From: an uncultured Mollicutes bacterium
GTDB lineage: Bacteria; Bacillota_I; Bacilli_A; RFN20; CAG-288
Length of the DNA stretch: 64,000 nucleotides
Assembly: GCA_900539865.1 (NCBI GenBank)
Contig: UQDS01000003.1
Span: 1-64,000, forward strand
Direction: 5' to 3'
Below are positions 27,342-36,473 of this stretch, in pieces. Both the position numbers and the translations under genes were made by a program. A model generated the notes under the pieces. That model saw only the letters and a list, made by a program, of their open reading frames with translations. It had not been told where the DNA came from and did no database searches. How positions within the stretch are numbered: the stretch's first letter is position 1; the number at the start of each line of letters is the position of its first letter.

Positions 27342-27369
27342 ATATAAAGAAAATCAAGGAGAAGCACCT

Positions 27370-27783
27370 ATGACAAAAGAATACAGCTATGGCGCCGTCG
27401 TATATAAAAGAGAAAAAGATGTGTTATTCATTTTATTAGAGTATATGAAATTAGGGCACATTTCTCTTCCAAAAGGTCACATTGAAAAAGGAGAAACGCC
27501 AGAAGAATGTGCTCTCCGCGAAATCAAAGAAGAAACTTCTTTAGACGTCAACTTGAACACTGACTTTCAATACACTATCACCTATTGTCCTTTTCCTAAC
27601 GTAAGCAAGGACGTCACTTTTTTTCTAGCCACTCCTAAGACAGATAACCTCACACCCCAATTGGAAGAAGTGAATCGCGTCAGCTATGTGGAAGCAAGCG
27701 AGGCGTTAAAGTTGCTCACACACGAATCTGACAAAGAGGTATTAACCAACGCTTTGCAGTATATCCAATCTCACGACCTATAA
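27370..27783 (+). CDS. Nudix hydrolase (Ap4A-hydrolase-like)
   Basis: ATG 27370 is chosen because CAAGGAGAAGCACCT precedes it; the open frame extends farther upstream but runs across the terminator. The 137-residue protein contains a Nudix box from GHIEKGE through REIKEET; the Gly usually found after EET is Ser. The small size and the LPKGHIEKGE lead-in resemble diadenosine tetraphosphate hydrolases, which degrade Np4N alarmones. Substrate is inferred from family resemblance. Confidence 0.8.
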   Translation: MTKEYSYGAVVYKREKDVLFILLEYMKLGHISLPKGHIEKGETPEECALREIKEETSLDVNLNTDFQYTITYCPFPNVSKDVTFFLATPKTDNLTPQLEEVNRVSYVEASEALKLLTHESDKEVLTNALQYIQSHDL

Positions 27784-27812
27784 ACCGCCGTTCAATCAGC
27801 GCGTTATTCCAT

Positions 27813-27848
27813 GCACCTTCATGAATAGAAGGTGCTTTTTTCTTTCTT
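27813..27848 (+). terminator. Terminator of the Nudix gene
   Basis: GCACCTTC (27813-27820) and GAAGGTGC (27828-27835) form an 8-bp stem around ATGAATA, followed by TTTTTTCTTTCTTTTTTT. Confidence 0.88.
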
Positions 27849-27854
27849 TTTTTC

Positions 27855-27874
27855 AACACTCGTACAAGAGTGTT
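27855..27874. repeat. Inverted repeat upstream of the helicase-nuclease gene
   Basis: AACACTC and GAGTGTT form a perfect 7-bp inverted repeat around GTACAA, about 75 bp upstream of the -10 of the next gene. It is a possible operator, without further support. Confidence 0.4.
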
Positions 27875-27945
27875 CAAAAGTCAATTTTATTCATTCTTCT
27901 CAAGTGAAAAAGAGACACCCTTCATCCCCTTTTTCACCCCGCCTT

Positions 27946-27954
27946 TGCTATAAT
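27946..27954 (+). promoter_or_regulatory. Extended -10 promoter of the helicase-nuclease gene
   Basis: TGCTATAAT is an extended -10 element. The ATG at 27984 follows after 29 nt and has a GAGGCGG ribosome site. Confidence 0.65.
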
Positions 27955-27983
27955 AAAAACAAGTTACTTTTGAGGCGGAAAAC

Positions 27984-30900
27984 ATGAATCAATACACATT
28001 AAGCAAATGGGCCGATCTTTTATTAGATACCGGAAAAAGAAACAATCTTATCAATTTTAACAGCAACACCGCAAGCAGCGTAGAAATCATACAACCGAAT
28101 TTTCAAAGTGTTTTTGATGCCATAAAACATCGTCGAACCTTAGAAATTTATAACCCAAAAAGTATCTTTGATGAAGACGACGGCAGTCTGAAGAAAGAAG
28201 TGAACATTCCCCGTCAAGAATATATTCGCATCCACGGATTTAAATTAAAAGGAAGACAAGTCTTAATTTATCATCCTCTTTACAACCCCATTTCTTCCAT
28301 CAAAGGCTTAAAGAAAAAAGCAGCATCTGTCATTGAAGAAACAGGTATCAACATCCTGTATATGGCGTTTGGCTTTGTCAATTGGAAAGAGAAAGATAAC
28401 AGCGAAGACATCATGAGCGCTCCTTTGCTTTTGGTTCCCATTTCCATCAGCAACGAATCTGCTATTTCACCTATTTGCATCAATGTTATTGAAGATGATA
28501 TTCTCACTAACCCAACTTTTGTTTATAAACTGCAACAAGAATATGGAATATCTTTGCCGGAATATGAAAATGAAGAGGACGATGACGTCCTTCATTATTT
28601 ACATAAATTAGAGGACATTTTCCTTAAGCTCGATTGGCATATTGATTATTCGTGTAAAATTGCGCTTTTCTCCTTTCAAAAGCTCAATATGCACAACGAC
28701 TTAAAGGATAACTGCGATATCATCATGGAAAGTCCAAATGTTCGCGCTCTTTCCGGTGAATCCATCTCTCAAGGAAATTTAAGTCCAATATCAATTGAAA
28801 AATCAACGAATCCGCTGATTGAGTTACACAATGTTGTCGATGCGGATTCAAGTCAGATCGAAGCGATTGAAATGGCAAAACAAGGAAAGAGTTTTGTCTT
28901 ACAAGGTCCTCCGGGAACCGGAAAAAGTCAAACGATCACCAACATCATTGCCGAATGTCTTTACGATGGGAAAAAAGTTTTGTTTGTCTCAGAAAAAATC
29001 GCAGCATTGAATGTCGTTTATGACAAATTAAAGAAAGCGAAATTGTCTGAATTTTGTTTGGAATTACATAGTCATAAAGCAAATAAAAAAGACTTTATTC
29101 AACAGCTCTATGACACTCTTCATTTACCAAAATACGAATTAAAAGAAGATGCGTTAAACGAATTGGAAACGCTAAAAAATGCACAACAACAATTGGATGA
29201 ATATGACCATCAACTTCATCTGATCCATCCAGAGATGAACGAATCCGTCTACCAAATGCACGAAGAATATAACAAATATAGTCATACACCCAACAGCAAT
29301 TATTTAATACCGGATATTGCCTCTAAAGACAAAGAATATCTTTTAAAAGCCGAAGAGCTGTTAAATCACTATGTCAGCTTTATCTCAACGCTTGGTTACG
29401 ACTACCACCAAAGCATATTCTACGGTTTCCAAATTCAAAACACATCACAAAGTTCATTAAGTTCGTTATATCGCGACTTTACTCAATCGCGTCTTTACAT
29501 AGAAAAAATCGATCAAATAAACGATAAAATTCTGCCTGAGTACGGCCTTAAAATCCGCAATCTAGAGACACTCGATACCATTGAATCCCTTATTCTCTTA
29601 ATAAAAGACAGTCAGTTCATCATCCCTGAAGATTTTGAAATAAACACCTTAAATGACAATATAAATCTCTACCAAAAATTCAAGGGTACATTAGACTTAT
29701 ACAATGATAGAACACAAAAATTAAATGAGCATTTTAACAAAGGTATATACGAATTAAACGGAAGAGAATTAAAAGAAAAATTTGAAGATAAATATTCAAA
29801 TTGGTTTAAGCGTTTCTGCAGTCGCAAGTATAAAAAAGACCGTAAAGAAATTCGAGTGCATCTACTAAATCCCGATGAAAAACTTAACTTCAAGTCTCTG
29901 AAAAATTATGCCGAAATACTCTTTGATTCCCAAAGCGCAAGAAATCAATTTGACAAACTTGTCGCCAACCCTGCTTTTACCATCACCGAAGGTTTTCGCG
30001 GATTGCAAAGCACATTCGACGACGCTTTAGAAGAGCTTACGAAATTAAAGACACTTCTTTCTTCCTTAGGTTTTGAAACAAATCTCTCTACACTTACCTA
30101 TCAACAGTTTGTCACGGAAAAGGGCGAATTTAAAGCAATCGGAGAGGAACTAGAGCAATTACATCTCACTTATGGCGAATCCTTCCAACGCATTAACGAC
30201 GCTTTCGACACGAATCTTTTCAACCCGAGAAAACACACGCTAGAGCAGTTGAAATATCATTACCAGCAGATGTCTGATCAAATCGAAAAGCTACCAGATT
30301 GGTGTCATTTCTTACAAGATTTAACAAGAATGAGAGAGCTCGGTGTCTCTTCTTATTTAGATACATGCTTAAAAGAAAAAGTTCAAAAAGAACACATTGT
30401 ATCTATGTATCACAAACAGTTCTACGTCCAATGGATGGAGCATTTGATTCACCTAGATCCCGTCTTGTCATCTTTCTATCGTCTCCCCCATGACGAAGCG
30501 GTAAACGTCTTCCAAAAAGAAGACAAAATAAACTTTGAAATTAACAAATCTAAGATTAAATCCAAGCTCTCTTTCACTCGTCCTGATTTGAGTCTCGTCA
30601 TTCCGGGAAGCCCCACAGCAACCGTCTTAAGAGAGGGAGAAAAAAAGAGAAAGATTAAAAGCATCCGAACACTTCTTGCAGAAGTTCCGGAGACCATTCA
30701 AAACATCAAACCTTGTTTTCTTATGTCCCCCTTAAGTGTCAGCACCTATTTAAGCCCTCATATGAAATTCGATGTCGTCATCTTTGACGAAGCCTCTCAA
30801 ATCTTCCCACAAGATGCCATTGGAGCCATTTATAGAGGCAATCAACTCATTGTTGTCGGTGACTCTATGCAAATGCCTCCAAGTAACTTCTTTAACACGA

Positions 30901-32582
30901 TTCGCGTCAGTGATATCGACGATAAAGATGAAGATGAAAACCTCTCAGATTATGAATCCATTTTAGATATTTGTTCTTCTATCTTCCCCCACAAGCAACT
31001 CCGATGGCATTATCGAAGCCGCAATGAGCAATTGATTGCCTTTTCCAACAAGAATTATTATCACAACAACCTCATTTCTTTCCCTTCTTGTCAAAAGGAT
31101 ATTAGAGAAGATGTCGGTGTCGACTACATTTACACCGCAGGTACTTTTGACCGCAAGAGTAAAACAAATCGATTAGAAGCAGAGAAAGTAGTAGACCTTG
31201 TCTTCCAACACATAAAGAAACACCCTGCGCAAAGTCTCGGTGTTGTCGCCTTTAGCATCGCGCAACAAAGCTTGATTGATCGTCTCATTCACAAACGTCG
31301 CGTTCTTTCTCCCGAGACAGAAAGTTTCTTCCGTTCTGATGTAGCGGAGCCTTTCTTTGTTAAAAATCTCGAAACAGTGCAAGGCGATGAAAGAGATGTC
31401 ATCATTTTCTCTACCGCGTATGCCAAAGATAGCTCAGGACATTTTAGTCTCAATTTTGGTCCGTTAAACAAAGAAGGCGGCGAAAGAAGACTCAACGTTG
31501 CTATCACAAGAGCAAAGATCAACATAAAATTAGTAACCTCCATGCACGAGAGCGACATCGATCTCTCCCGCACCGGATCACTTGGTATTAAATTGATCAA
31601 AGAATATCTTGATTTTGCAGAACACGGACAAAAAGCGCTCAATTTATCCGCATTCGATAAAGAGCAAGAACAACATACCAGCGTCGAAAATGAAATTCGC
31701 GATTTCCTCGCTCAAAAAGGTTATAAATCCGACATCAAAGTCGGATATTCTTCCTTTAGAGTAGACATTGCCATTAAGCATCCTAAAACAGACGATTATT
31801 TCTTTGCTATTGAGATGGATGGCCCAAGTTATCATCAGTGCCAAAACACGAGAGATAGAGAACGTCTACGCCAAGAAGTGTTGGAGAATATGGGTTGGAA
31901 TTTCTATCGTATCTGGACGCCAGATTGGTTTAGCAACACCGCAGCAGAAAAAGAAAGACTCTTGGAATATTTGACGAATACCGTAAATAAAACGATTTCT
32001 TTTAAAACCACAAATGAATCTAAAATTATTCCAATATTTGAACAAGAAACAAACGTTGGTTTTTTTTTCCCAAGATATAAGATGTCAGATGTAATTGACA
32101 TGTATAGAAGTCACGATAACGATCCCTACAAAACGATGAAAGCAATCATAGAAGCCGAGGCGCCAATCAACAAAGATTGGTTGATAAAGAGAATGCTTCC
32201 TCTTTTCCAACGCGACCGCATCAACGATGCCATTCGCGATACTTTCCAGATGTACACCTATCAATTAGAAGAAGACAATATCTTCTTAATCGATGATTTC
32301 TTCTATTGTGGTGAAACGCCAGAGATATCGATGCTTCGCGTCCCTTTAGGAAGTAACCCTCGCGACTTAAAACACATCAGCATTTACGAAATTGCAGGTG
32401 CATTAGAAAAGCTGATTCAAGTCAATAAAACAGTCAATAAAGATAGTCTCTTCCACGCGATTGTCGATCTTTTAAACATTTCAAGACTCACAGAAAACGT
32501 CGAGAATCGCTTAGCAGAAAGTCTCAGTTTGATCCAAGATGAAATCGATATTAACGATAATGTGATTCGTTGGATCGATTAA
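27984..32582 (+). CDS. DUF4011 helicase with Vsr-like nuclease and DUF3320 (Hhe-like)
   Basis: The 1532-residue protein starts with a DUF4011-type region (LLDTGKRNNLINF near residue 12). A superfamily-1 helicase follows, with P-loop GPPGTGKS at 308-315, DEAS at 935-938, a QGDERD motif and VAITRAK at 1172-1178. Between P-loop and DEAS lies a long helical insertion. Residues about 1225-1330 form a PD-(D/E)XK fold of the Vsr/DUF559 type with candidate metal ligands Asp1261 and Glu1277. The tail (about 1360-1532) resembles DUF3320. This order matches the single-gene Hhe anti-phage system as I recall it. All motifs look intact. It has its own promoter and terminator. Confidence 0.85.
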   Translation: MNQYTLSKWADLLLDTGKRNNLINFNSNTASSVEIIQPNFQSVFDAIKHRRTLEIYNPKSIFDEDDGSLKKEVNIPRQEYIRIHGFKLKGRQVLIYHPLYNPISSIKGLKKKAASVIEETGINILYMAFGFVNWKEKDNSEDIMSAPLLLVPISISNESAISPICINVIEDDILTNPTFVYKLQQEYGISLPEYENEEDDDVLHYLHKLEDIFLKLDWHIDYSCKIALFSFQKLNMHNDLKDNCDIIMESPNVRALSGESISQGNLSPISIEKSTNPLIELHNVVDADSSQIEAIEMAKQGKSFVLQGPPGTGKSQTITNIIAECLYDGKKVLFVSEKIAALNVVYDKLKKAKLSEFCLELHSHKANKKDFIQQLYDTLHLPKYELKEDALNELETLKNAQQQLDEYDHQLHLIHPEMNESVYQMHEEYNKYSHTPNSNYLIPDIASKDKEYLLKAEELLNHYVSFISTLGYDYHQSIFYGFQIQNTSQSSLSSLYRDFTQSRLYIEKIDQINDKILPEYGLKIRNLETLDTIESLILLIKDSQFIIPEDFEINTLNDNINLYQKFKGTLDLYNDRTQKLNEHFNKGIYELNGRELKEKFEDKYSNWFKRFCSRKYKKDRKEIRVHLLNPDEKLNFKSLKNYAEILFDSQSARNQFDKLVANPAFTITEGFRGLQSTFDDALEELTKLKTLLSSLGFETNLSTLTYQQFVTEKGEFKAIGEELEQLHLTYGESFQRINDAFDTNLFNPRKHTLEQLKYHYQQMSDQIEKLPDWCHFLQDLTRMRELGVSSYLDTCLKEKVQKEHIVSMYHKQFYVQWMEHLIHLDPVLSSFYRLPHDEAVNVFQKEDKINFEINKSKIKSKLSFTRPDLSLVIPGSPTATVLREGEKKRKIKSIRTLLAEVPETIQNIKPCFLMSPLSVSTYLSPHMKFDVVIFDEASQIFPQDAIGAIYRGNQLIVVGDSMQMPPSNFFNTIRVSDIDDKDEDENLSDYESILDICSSIFPHKQLRWHYRSRNEQLIAFSNKNYYHNNLISFPSCQKDIREDVGVDYIYTAGTFDRKSKTNRLEAEKVVDLVFQHIKKHPAQSLGVVAFSIAQQSLIDRLIHKRRVLSPETESFFRSDVAEPFFVKNLETVQGDERDVIIFSTAYAKDSSGHFSLNFGPLNKEGGERRLNVAITRAKINIKLVTSMHESDIDLSRTGSLGIKLIKEYLDFAEHGQKALNLSAFDKEQEQHTSVENEIRDFLAQKGYKSDIKVGYSSFRVDIAIKHPKTDDYFFAIEMDGPSYHQCQNTRDRERLRQEVLENMGWNFYRIWTPDWFSNTAAEKERLLEYLTNTVNKTISFKTTNESKIIPIFEQETNVGFFFPRYKMSDVIDMYRSHDNDPYKTMKAIIEAEAPINKDWLIKRMLPLFQRDRINDAIRDTFQMYTYQLEEDNIFLIDDFFYCGETPEISMLRVPLGSNPRDLKHISIYEIAGALEKLIQVNKTVNKDSLFHAIVDLLNISRLTENVENRLAESLSLIQDEIDINDNVIRWID

Positions 32583-32599
32583 ATTTCTCACCTCAAAGA

Positions 32600-32629
32600 A
32601 AAAAGGTCATCCCGAAGGATGGCCTTTTT
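32600..32629. terminator. Bidirectional terminator between helicase gene and eno
   Basis: AAAAAGGTCATCC and GGATGGCCTTTTT form a 13-bp stem with one mismatch-type pair around CGAA, flanked by A and T runs, serving both converging genes. Confidence 0.88.
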
Positions 32630-32645
32630 ATTTATTAGAGAAGAA

Positions 32646-33944
32646 TTAGAACTTTCTGTTGCAGAAAGACTTAATGCCTAAGTATTCAGCCTGTTCGCCG
32701 AGTTCTTCTTCAATGCGGAGAAGCTGGTTATACTTAGCCATACGATCGGTTCTAGAAGCAGAACCAGTCTTGATCTGGCCAGCGTTGACAGCGACAGCTA
32801 AGTCAGCGATGGTTGTATCTTCAGTTTCACCAGATCTGTGAGAAACCATGCAGGTGTAGCCGTTAGTCTGAGCAAGACGGATAGCATCTAAAGTTTCAGT
32901 GAGGGTGCCGATCTGGTTGACCTTGATCAAAACAGAGTTAGCAACATCGCTGGTGATACCCTTCTGAACGAAGGTGGGGTTTGTGACGAAGAGATCGTCG
33001 CCAACGAGCTGAATCTTCTTACCAAGTCTCTTGGTGAGTTCAGCCCAACCTTCCCAATCGGATTCGGCAAGGCCGTCTTCGATAGTGATGATGGAAGGAT
33101 AATCAGAAACTAACTTTTCGAGGAACTGGATCATTTCTTCGGTGGTCTTCTTGCCTTCGCCAGACTTGACGAGGTTGTAGACACCATTGCCTTCATAGAA
33201 TTCAGAAGAAGCAACGTCCATACCTAAGAAGATTTCTTTGCCGAGTTCATAGCCAGCGTTCTTGACAGCTTCAGCAATCAAAGCTAACGGTTCTTCATTA
33301 CCGTTCTTGCAAGAAGGAGCGAAGCCACCTTCATCGCCGACACCAGTTTCATAGCCGTGTGCTTTCACGACTTTCTGGAGAGCATGGAAGCATTCAGTAC
33401 CAGCTCTTAAAGCTTCACGGAAAGTCTTGAAACCAGCAGGAATGATGAAGAATTCCTGGAAGTCAACAGAAGACTGAGCGTGAGCACCGCCGTTGATGAC
33501 GTTCATGCAAGGGGTCGGAATGACCTTGGCGTTGGTTCCGCCAATATATCTATATAAAGGCATATGGAGGGAATCAGCAGCAGCATGAGCAACAGCGAGA
33601 GAAACGCCTAAGATAGCATTTGCACCGAGGTTCTTTTTGAACGGGGTACCATCTAACTTGAGCATAGTTTCATCAACTAAAGTCTGATTGTAGGCATCTA
33701 AGCCAATGACTGCGGGAGCGATCTTGGTGTTGACGTTTTCAACAGCCTGTAAGACACCCTTTCCGCCGAATCTGGATTTATCACCATCTCTAAGTTCAAG
33801 AGCTTCGTTTTCTCCAGTGGATGCACCAGACGGGACAATTGCTCTTCCTCTGGTACCATCGTCTAATAAGACTTCAACTTCAACAGTAGGGTTACCACGA
33901 GAATCGAGAACTTCACGTCCATGAACATTAATAATCTTTGCCAT
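32646..33944 (-). CDS. eno: Enolase
   Basis: The 432-residue enzyme converts 2-phosphoglycerate to phosphoenolpyruvate. GREVLDSRGNPTVEV opens the sequence, SGASTGENEA is the flexible loop, and LIKVNQIGTLTE contains the catalytic Lys. The metal ligands lie in the MDVASSEF, IEDGL and VGDDLFVT motifs. Length is standard. It is a monocistronic unit about 19 kb from the gapA-pgk-tpiA group. Confidence 0.97.
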   Translation of the reverse strand: MAKIINVHGREVLDSRGNPTVEVEVLLDDGTRGRAIVPSGASTGENEALELRDGDKSRFGGKGVLQAVENVNTKIAPAVIGLDAYNQTLVDETMLKLDGTPFKKNLGANAILGVSLAVAHAAADSLHMPLYRYIGGTNAKVIPTPCMNVINGGAHAQSSVDFQEFFIIPAGFKTFREALRAGTECFHALQKVVKAHGYETGVGDEGGFAPSCKNGNEEPLALIAEAVKNAGYELGKEIFLGMDVASSEFYEGNGVYNLVKSGEGKKTTEEMIQFLEKLVSDYPSIITIEDGLAESDWEGWAELTKRLGKKIQLVGDDLFVTNPTFVQKGITSDVANSVLIKVNQIGTLTETLDAIRLAQTNGYTCMVSHRSGETEDTTIADLAVAVNAGQIKTGSASRTDRMAKYNQLLRIEEELGEQAEYLGIKSFCNRKF

Positions 33945-33977
33945 TTTACAAATTCTCCTTTATTACGTTCATTACAC

Positions 33978-34006
33978 ATTTTACCAAAAAATACATTTTT
34001 TGTTAA
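33978..34006 (-). promoter_or_regulatory. Promoter of eno
   Basis: On the reverse strand TTAACA (34006-34001), a 17-bp spacer and TAAAAT (33983-33978) precede an AAAGGAG ribosome site and ATG 33944. Confidence 0.65.
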
Positions 34007-34812
34007 GAGATAATCATATGTTCTTTTTATAAAATTATCTTTAAATTAATTCTAATCGACATGACAAAGAATCATTTTATAAATCGCAAATAAATAATAA
34101 AGCAATTATAAAAAAGCTCTGTGATACCGTCTTGTAGATTCATAGAAAAATATTTTAAAAGCAATTTATCAAAAGCGAATAAAAACACTTGAGCAGCAGA
34201 TAAAACTTGTATGAAAAATAGACGTCTTAGAAACCGAAAAAACGCCAAAGAGACAAGGTGCATTGAGCCAAAACATTTTCAAAAGAAAAAAAAGCATCCC
34301 CTAAAACAAGTAAAAAAAGTAATTGGAAGAGAACCCAAACAGAAAAAAGAGATCAAATATACTATTGGTCGTATATACAAGTTTTTTTCAATCTCCATAA
34401 CTAAAAATAAATGTAAGCCCTATTATTTTGTTACATATTCCGTTTTTTGTAAAAAATACAGATAATTTTGAGACACTGAATATTAAGCATTCAACAATAT
34501 TTGTCTAAAATTTGCTGCATTTTTTTAATTGAACAATATTCATTTTTTGTTTTATTTCCGTTATTTTAGCCATTTTATGTTAAAAGCAACTTATAATATT
34601 ATTAATGTTTTTTTCTTTTAGTTCTGTTTCTGTTTTTAATAGACATTATATATAATATGGTAAAAATGCATTTTTAAGAAAAACATATTTTTAGATATTA
34701 TATTTGCAAAAACTTCGACAGTTGTGGTGTTTTAATCACATATGAAATGAAATATATATGTCGATTTTGCAATTTCCTAAAAGTTTACAAATTAAAATTT
34801 TTTTATTACAAT
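34007..34812. other. 800-bp AT-rich region without a supported gene
   Basis: This is the longest nearly featureless gap in the window. It holds no frame with both a ribosome site and a protein-like sequence; the 84-codon Lys-rich frame at 34211-34465 looks accidental. The motif CAACAATATT and close variants occur near 34493 and 34530. A TATAAT at 34651-34656 may be the -10 of the malQ promoter, which would give a leader of about 165 nt. The region probably contains control sites for the glucan operon. Confidence 0.5.
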
Positions 34813-34826
34813 TGTAAGCGGTTCAA
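34813..34826 (+). promoter_or_regulatory. Possible cre (CcpA) or LacI-family operator at malQ
   Basis: TGTAAGCGGTTCAA matches the catabolite-responsive element consensus TGWAANCGNTNWCA at 12 of 14 positions and ends 1 nt before ATG 34828. A CcpA complex here would act as a roadblock. HprK in the same window makes such control plausible. A single imperfect match is weak evidence. Confidence 0.4.
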
Positions 34827-34827
34827 A

Positions 34828-36381
34828 ATGAAAAATACTACAGAGAGAAACATGGGGGCTATCCCAAGACTACGGTTAAGTGGTGTAGCGCTTCCCATAT
34901 TTGCCCTTCCAAGCAACTATGGCATCGGAACCATTGGAAAATCGGCAAAAAAATTCATCGCTTTTCTATCCGATTCGGGCTTCTCATATTGGAGTATTCT
35001 CCCATTAGGACCAACGTCTTTCTGTGACTCTCCTTTTCAATCTGTCTCAAGCCGTGCCCTTAATCCTTATTTAATAGATTTAGATGATCTTATTGAAAAA
35101 GGTTTATTGAAGAAGAGAGATCTCTCTTCTATCAATTGGGGTGATGATCCACTACATATCGATTATCAGAAGATTTTCGAAAATAGGATTCCGGTCTTGA
35201 AAAAAGCGTATCGCCGCTTTAAAAAAGGTCAAGGGGACTATCAGCGAGGATACACGGTCTTCCTACGTAGCAAAAAATTCTCCGACTTTGCCTGCTTCAT
35301 GGTATTGAAAGAGAAAAACCACGACTGTTCCTGGGTCGACTTCAAAACGCCTTACCAAAATTATTCGCCTTCTGCTTTCCGTCAATTCAAAAGAACGTAT
35401 CGCGATGAAATCGAATTCTATGAATGGACCCAATATATATTTTTAAAACAGTGGGGAGATCTAAAAGAATATGCTCATTCTAAAAATGTGCATATTATCG
35501 GAATCATGCCAATGCATGTGGCATATGATTCTATCGATGTCTACAAACATGCCAAAAACTTCCTTCTTAACAGCAAAAATCGCATGGATGTAGTCGCAGG
35601 TTATCCACCGGATATCTTCTATAAAGAAGGACAGTCTTGGGGTTCCCCGCTTTACCGATTCGATTTCTTAAAAAAGAACGATTATCGTCTTTTCAAAGAT
35701 CGTCTTAACTTCAATTATTCTCTCTATGATATTGTCGTTTTAGATCACTTCAGAGGATATTTGGAAAACTATGCTATTCCCTACGGAAGCAAGAATGGTT
35801 TAAAAGGTGAGTGGAGCAAGACAGAAGGAAAGAGAGTTGTCGATTTGTTTGTCAGTGACAAATCAAGAGTGATTGCTGAAACAGTCGATTGGTCCAATCA
35901 AGAATTGACCCAAACGCTCGAGGAACTACAAATCAAAGATATGTGTGTCGCTGAATTCGGCTTCCCACGAGAAAGTTCCAACTTCAACCGTCCGATCAAC
36001 TATAGCTTCTCTTGTGTCTCTTATTCCACCACGCATGACTGTATGCCGTTAAAAGGATATTTCGAAGAAATGAGTCCCGAATCTTTAAATCAAGCTCTTA
36101 TGCAGATCAACACCTGCTGCAAACACTTCGGTGTAAAAGAGGTCACAAGTAAAGATCCAAAAGAGATCACTTCTGCTATCCTTGAACTAAATCTCGCTTC
36201 GCTTAGCGCTATCTCCATCCAATCTATGACCGATATTCTTTATCAAGGTAAGGAAGGCCGTATCAACACACCGGGCTTTACCGGACCAAACTGGAGATAT
36301 CGCATCTCAGAAAACGACTTTTCTCCCACCTTGGCAAAACAGCTACGAGAGCTCAATAGAAAATACGGTAGATGCGATTAA
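34828..36381 (+). CDS. malQ: 4-alpha-glucanotransferase (GH77) with altered active site
   Basis: I prefer ATG 34828 (MKNTTERN); ATG 34852 is possible, and the longer frame from 34747 has a Cys/Phe-rich start without a ribosome site. The 517-residue protein has GH77 blocks LPLGPTSFCDSPFQS, DVVAGYPPD, GSPLYRFDF and DHFRGY. The catalytic triad reads Asp306, Glu351 (IAE) and Asp404 (TTHDC). The Arg two residues before the nucleophile, almost invariant in the alpha-amylase clan, is Val304. The enzyme would shuffle maltodextrin chains in the cytoplasm. It is the first gene before malE. Confidence 0.88.
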   Translation: MKNTTERNMGAIPRLRLSGVALPIFALPSNYGIGTIGKSAKKFIAFLSDSGFSYWSILPLGPTSFCDSPFQSVSSRALNPYLIDLDDLIEKGLLKKRDLSSINWGDDPLHIDYQKIFENRIPVLKKAYRRFKKGQGDYQRGYTVFLRSKKFSDFACFMVLKEKNHDCSWVDFKTPYQNYSPSAFRQFKRTYRDEIEFYEWTQYIFLKQWGDLKEYAHSKNVHIIGIMPMHVAYDSIDVYKHAKNFLLNSKNRMDVVAGYPPDIFYKEGQSWGSPLYRFDFLKKNDYRLFKDRLNFNYSLYDIVVLDHFRGYLENYAIPYGSKNGLKGEWSKTEGKRVVDLFVSDKSRVIAETVDWSNQELTQTLEELQIKDMCVAEFGFPRESSNFNRPINYSFSCVSYSTTHDCMPLKGYFEEMSPESLNQALMQINTCCKHFGVKEVTSKDPKEITSAILELNLASLSAISIQSMTDILYQGKEGRINTPGFTGPNWRYRISENDFSPTLAKQLRELNRKYGRCD

Positions 36382-36393
36382 ATTTGATTCTTT

Positions 36394-36421
36394 ATAAGAC
36401 TATTAAACCGTAAAGTCTTAT
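36394..36421. repeat. Hairpin in the malQ-malE gap
   Basis: ATAAGACT and AGTCTTAT form an 8-bp stem with a 12-nt loop. No T-run follows, so it is more likely an mRNA-processing or stabilising hairpin than a terminator. Confidence 0.5.
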
Positions 36422-36473
36422 TGGAATATACGTTGTTTGTAAAATCTTTTATTAAAAAAGGGGGTAATTATCC

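Noticed and set aside
27217..27369. N-terminal extension of the Nudix protein
   Set aside because: The extension would be translated across an intrinsic terminator; a good ribosome site directly precedes ATG 27370.
34211..34465. 84-codon Lys/Arg-rich forward open frame in the eno-malQ gap
   Set aside because: No ribosome site, homopolymer-driven composition (AAA/AAG runs) and no recognisable protein pattern; most likely chance in AT-rich DNA.
34747..34827. Upstream start for malQ
   Set aside because: The added 27 residues are Cys/Phe/Lys-rich, unlike GH77 N-termini, and have no ribosome site.
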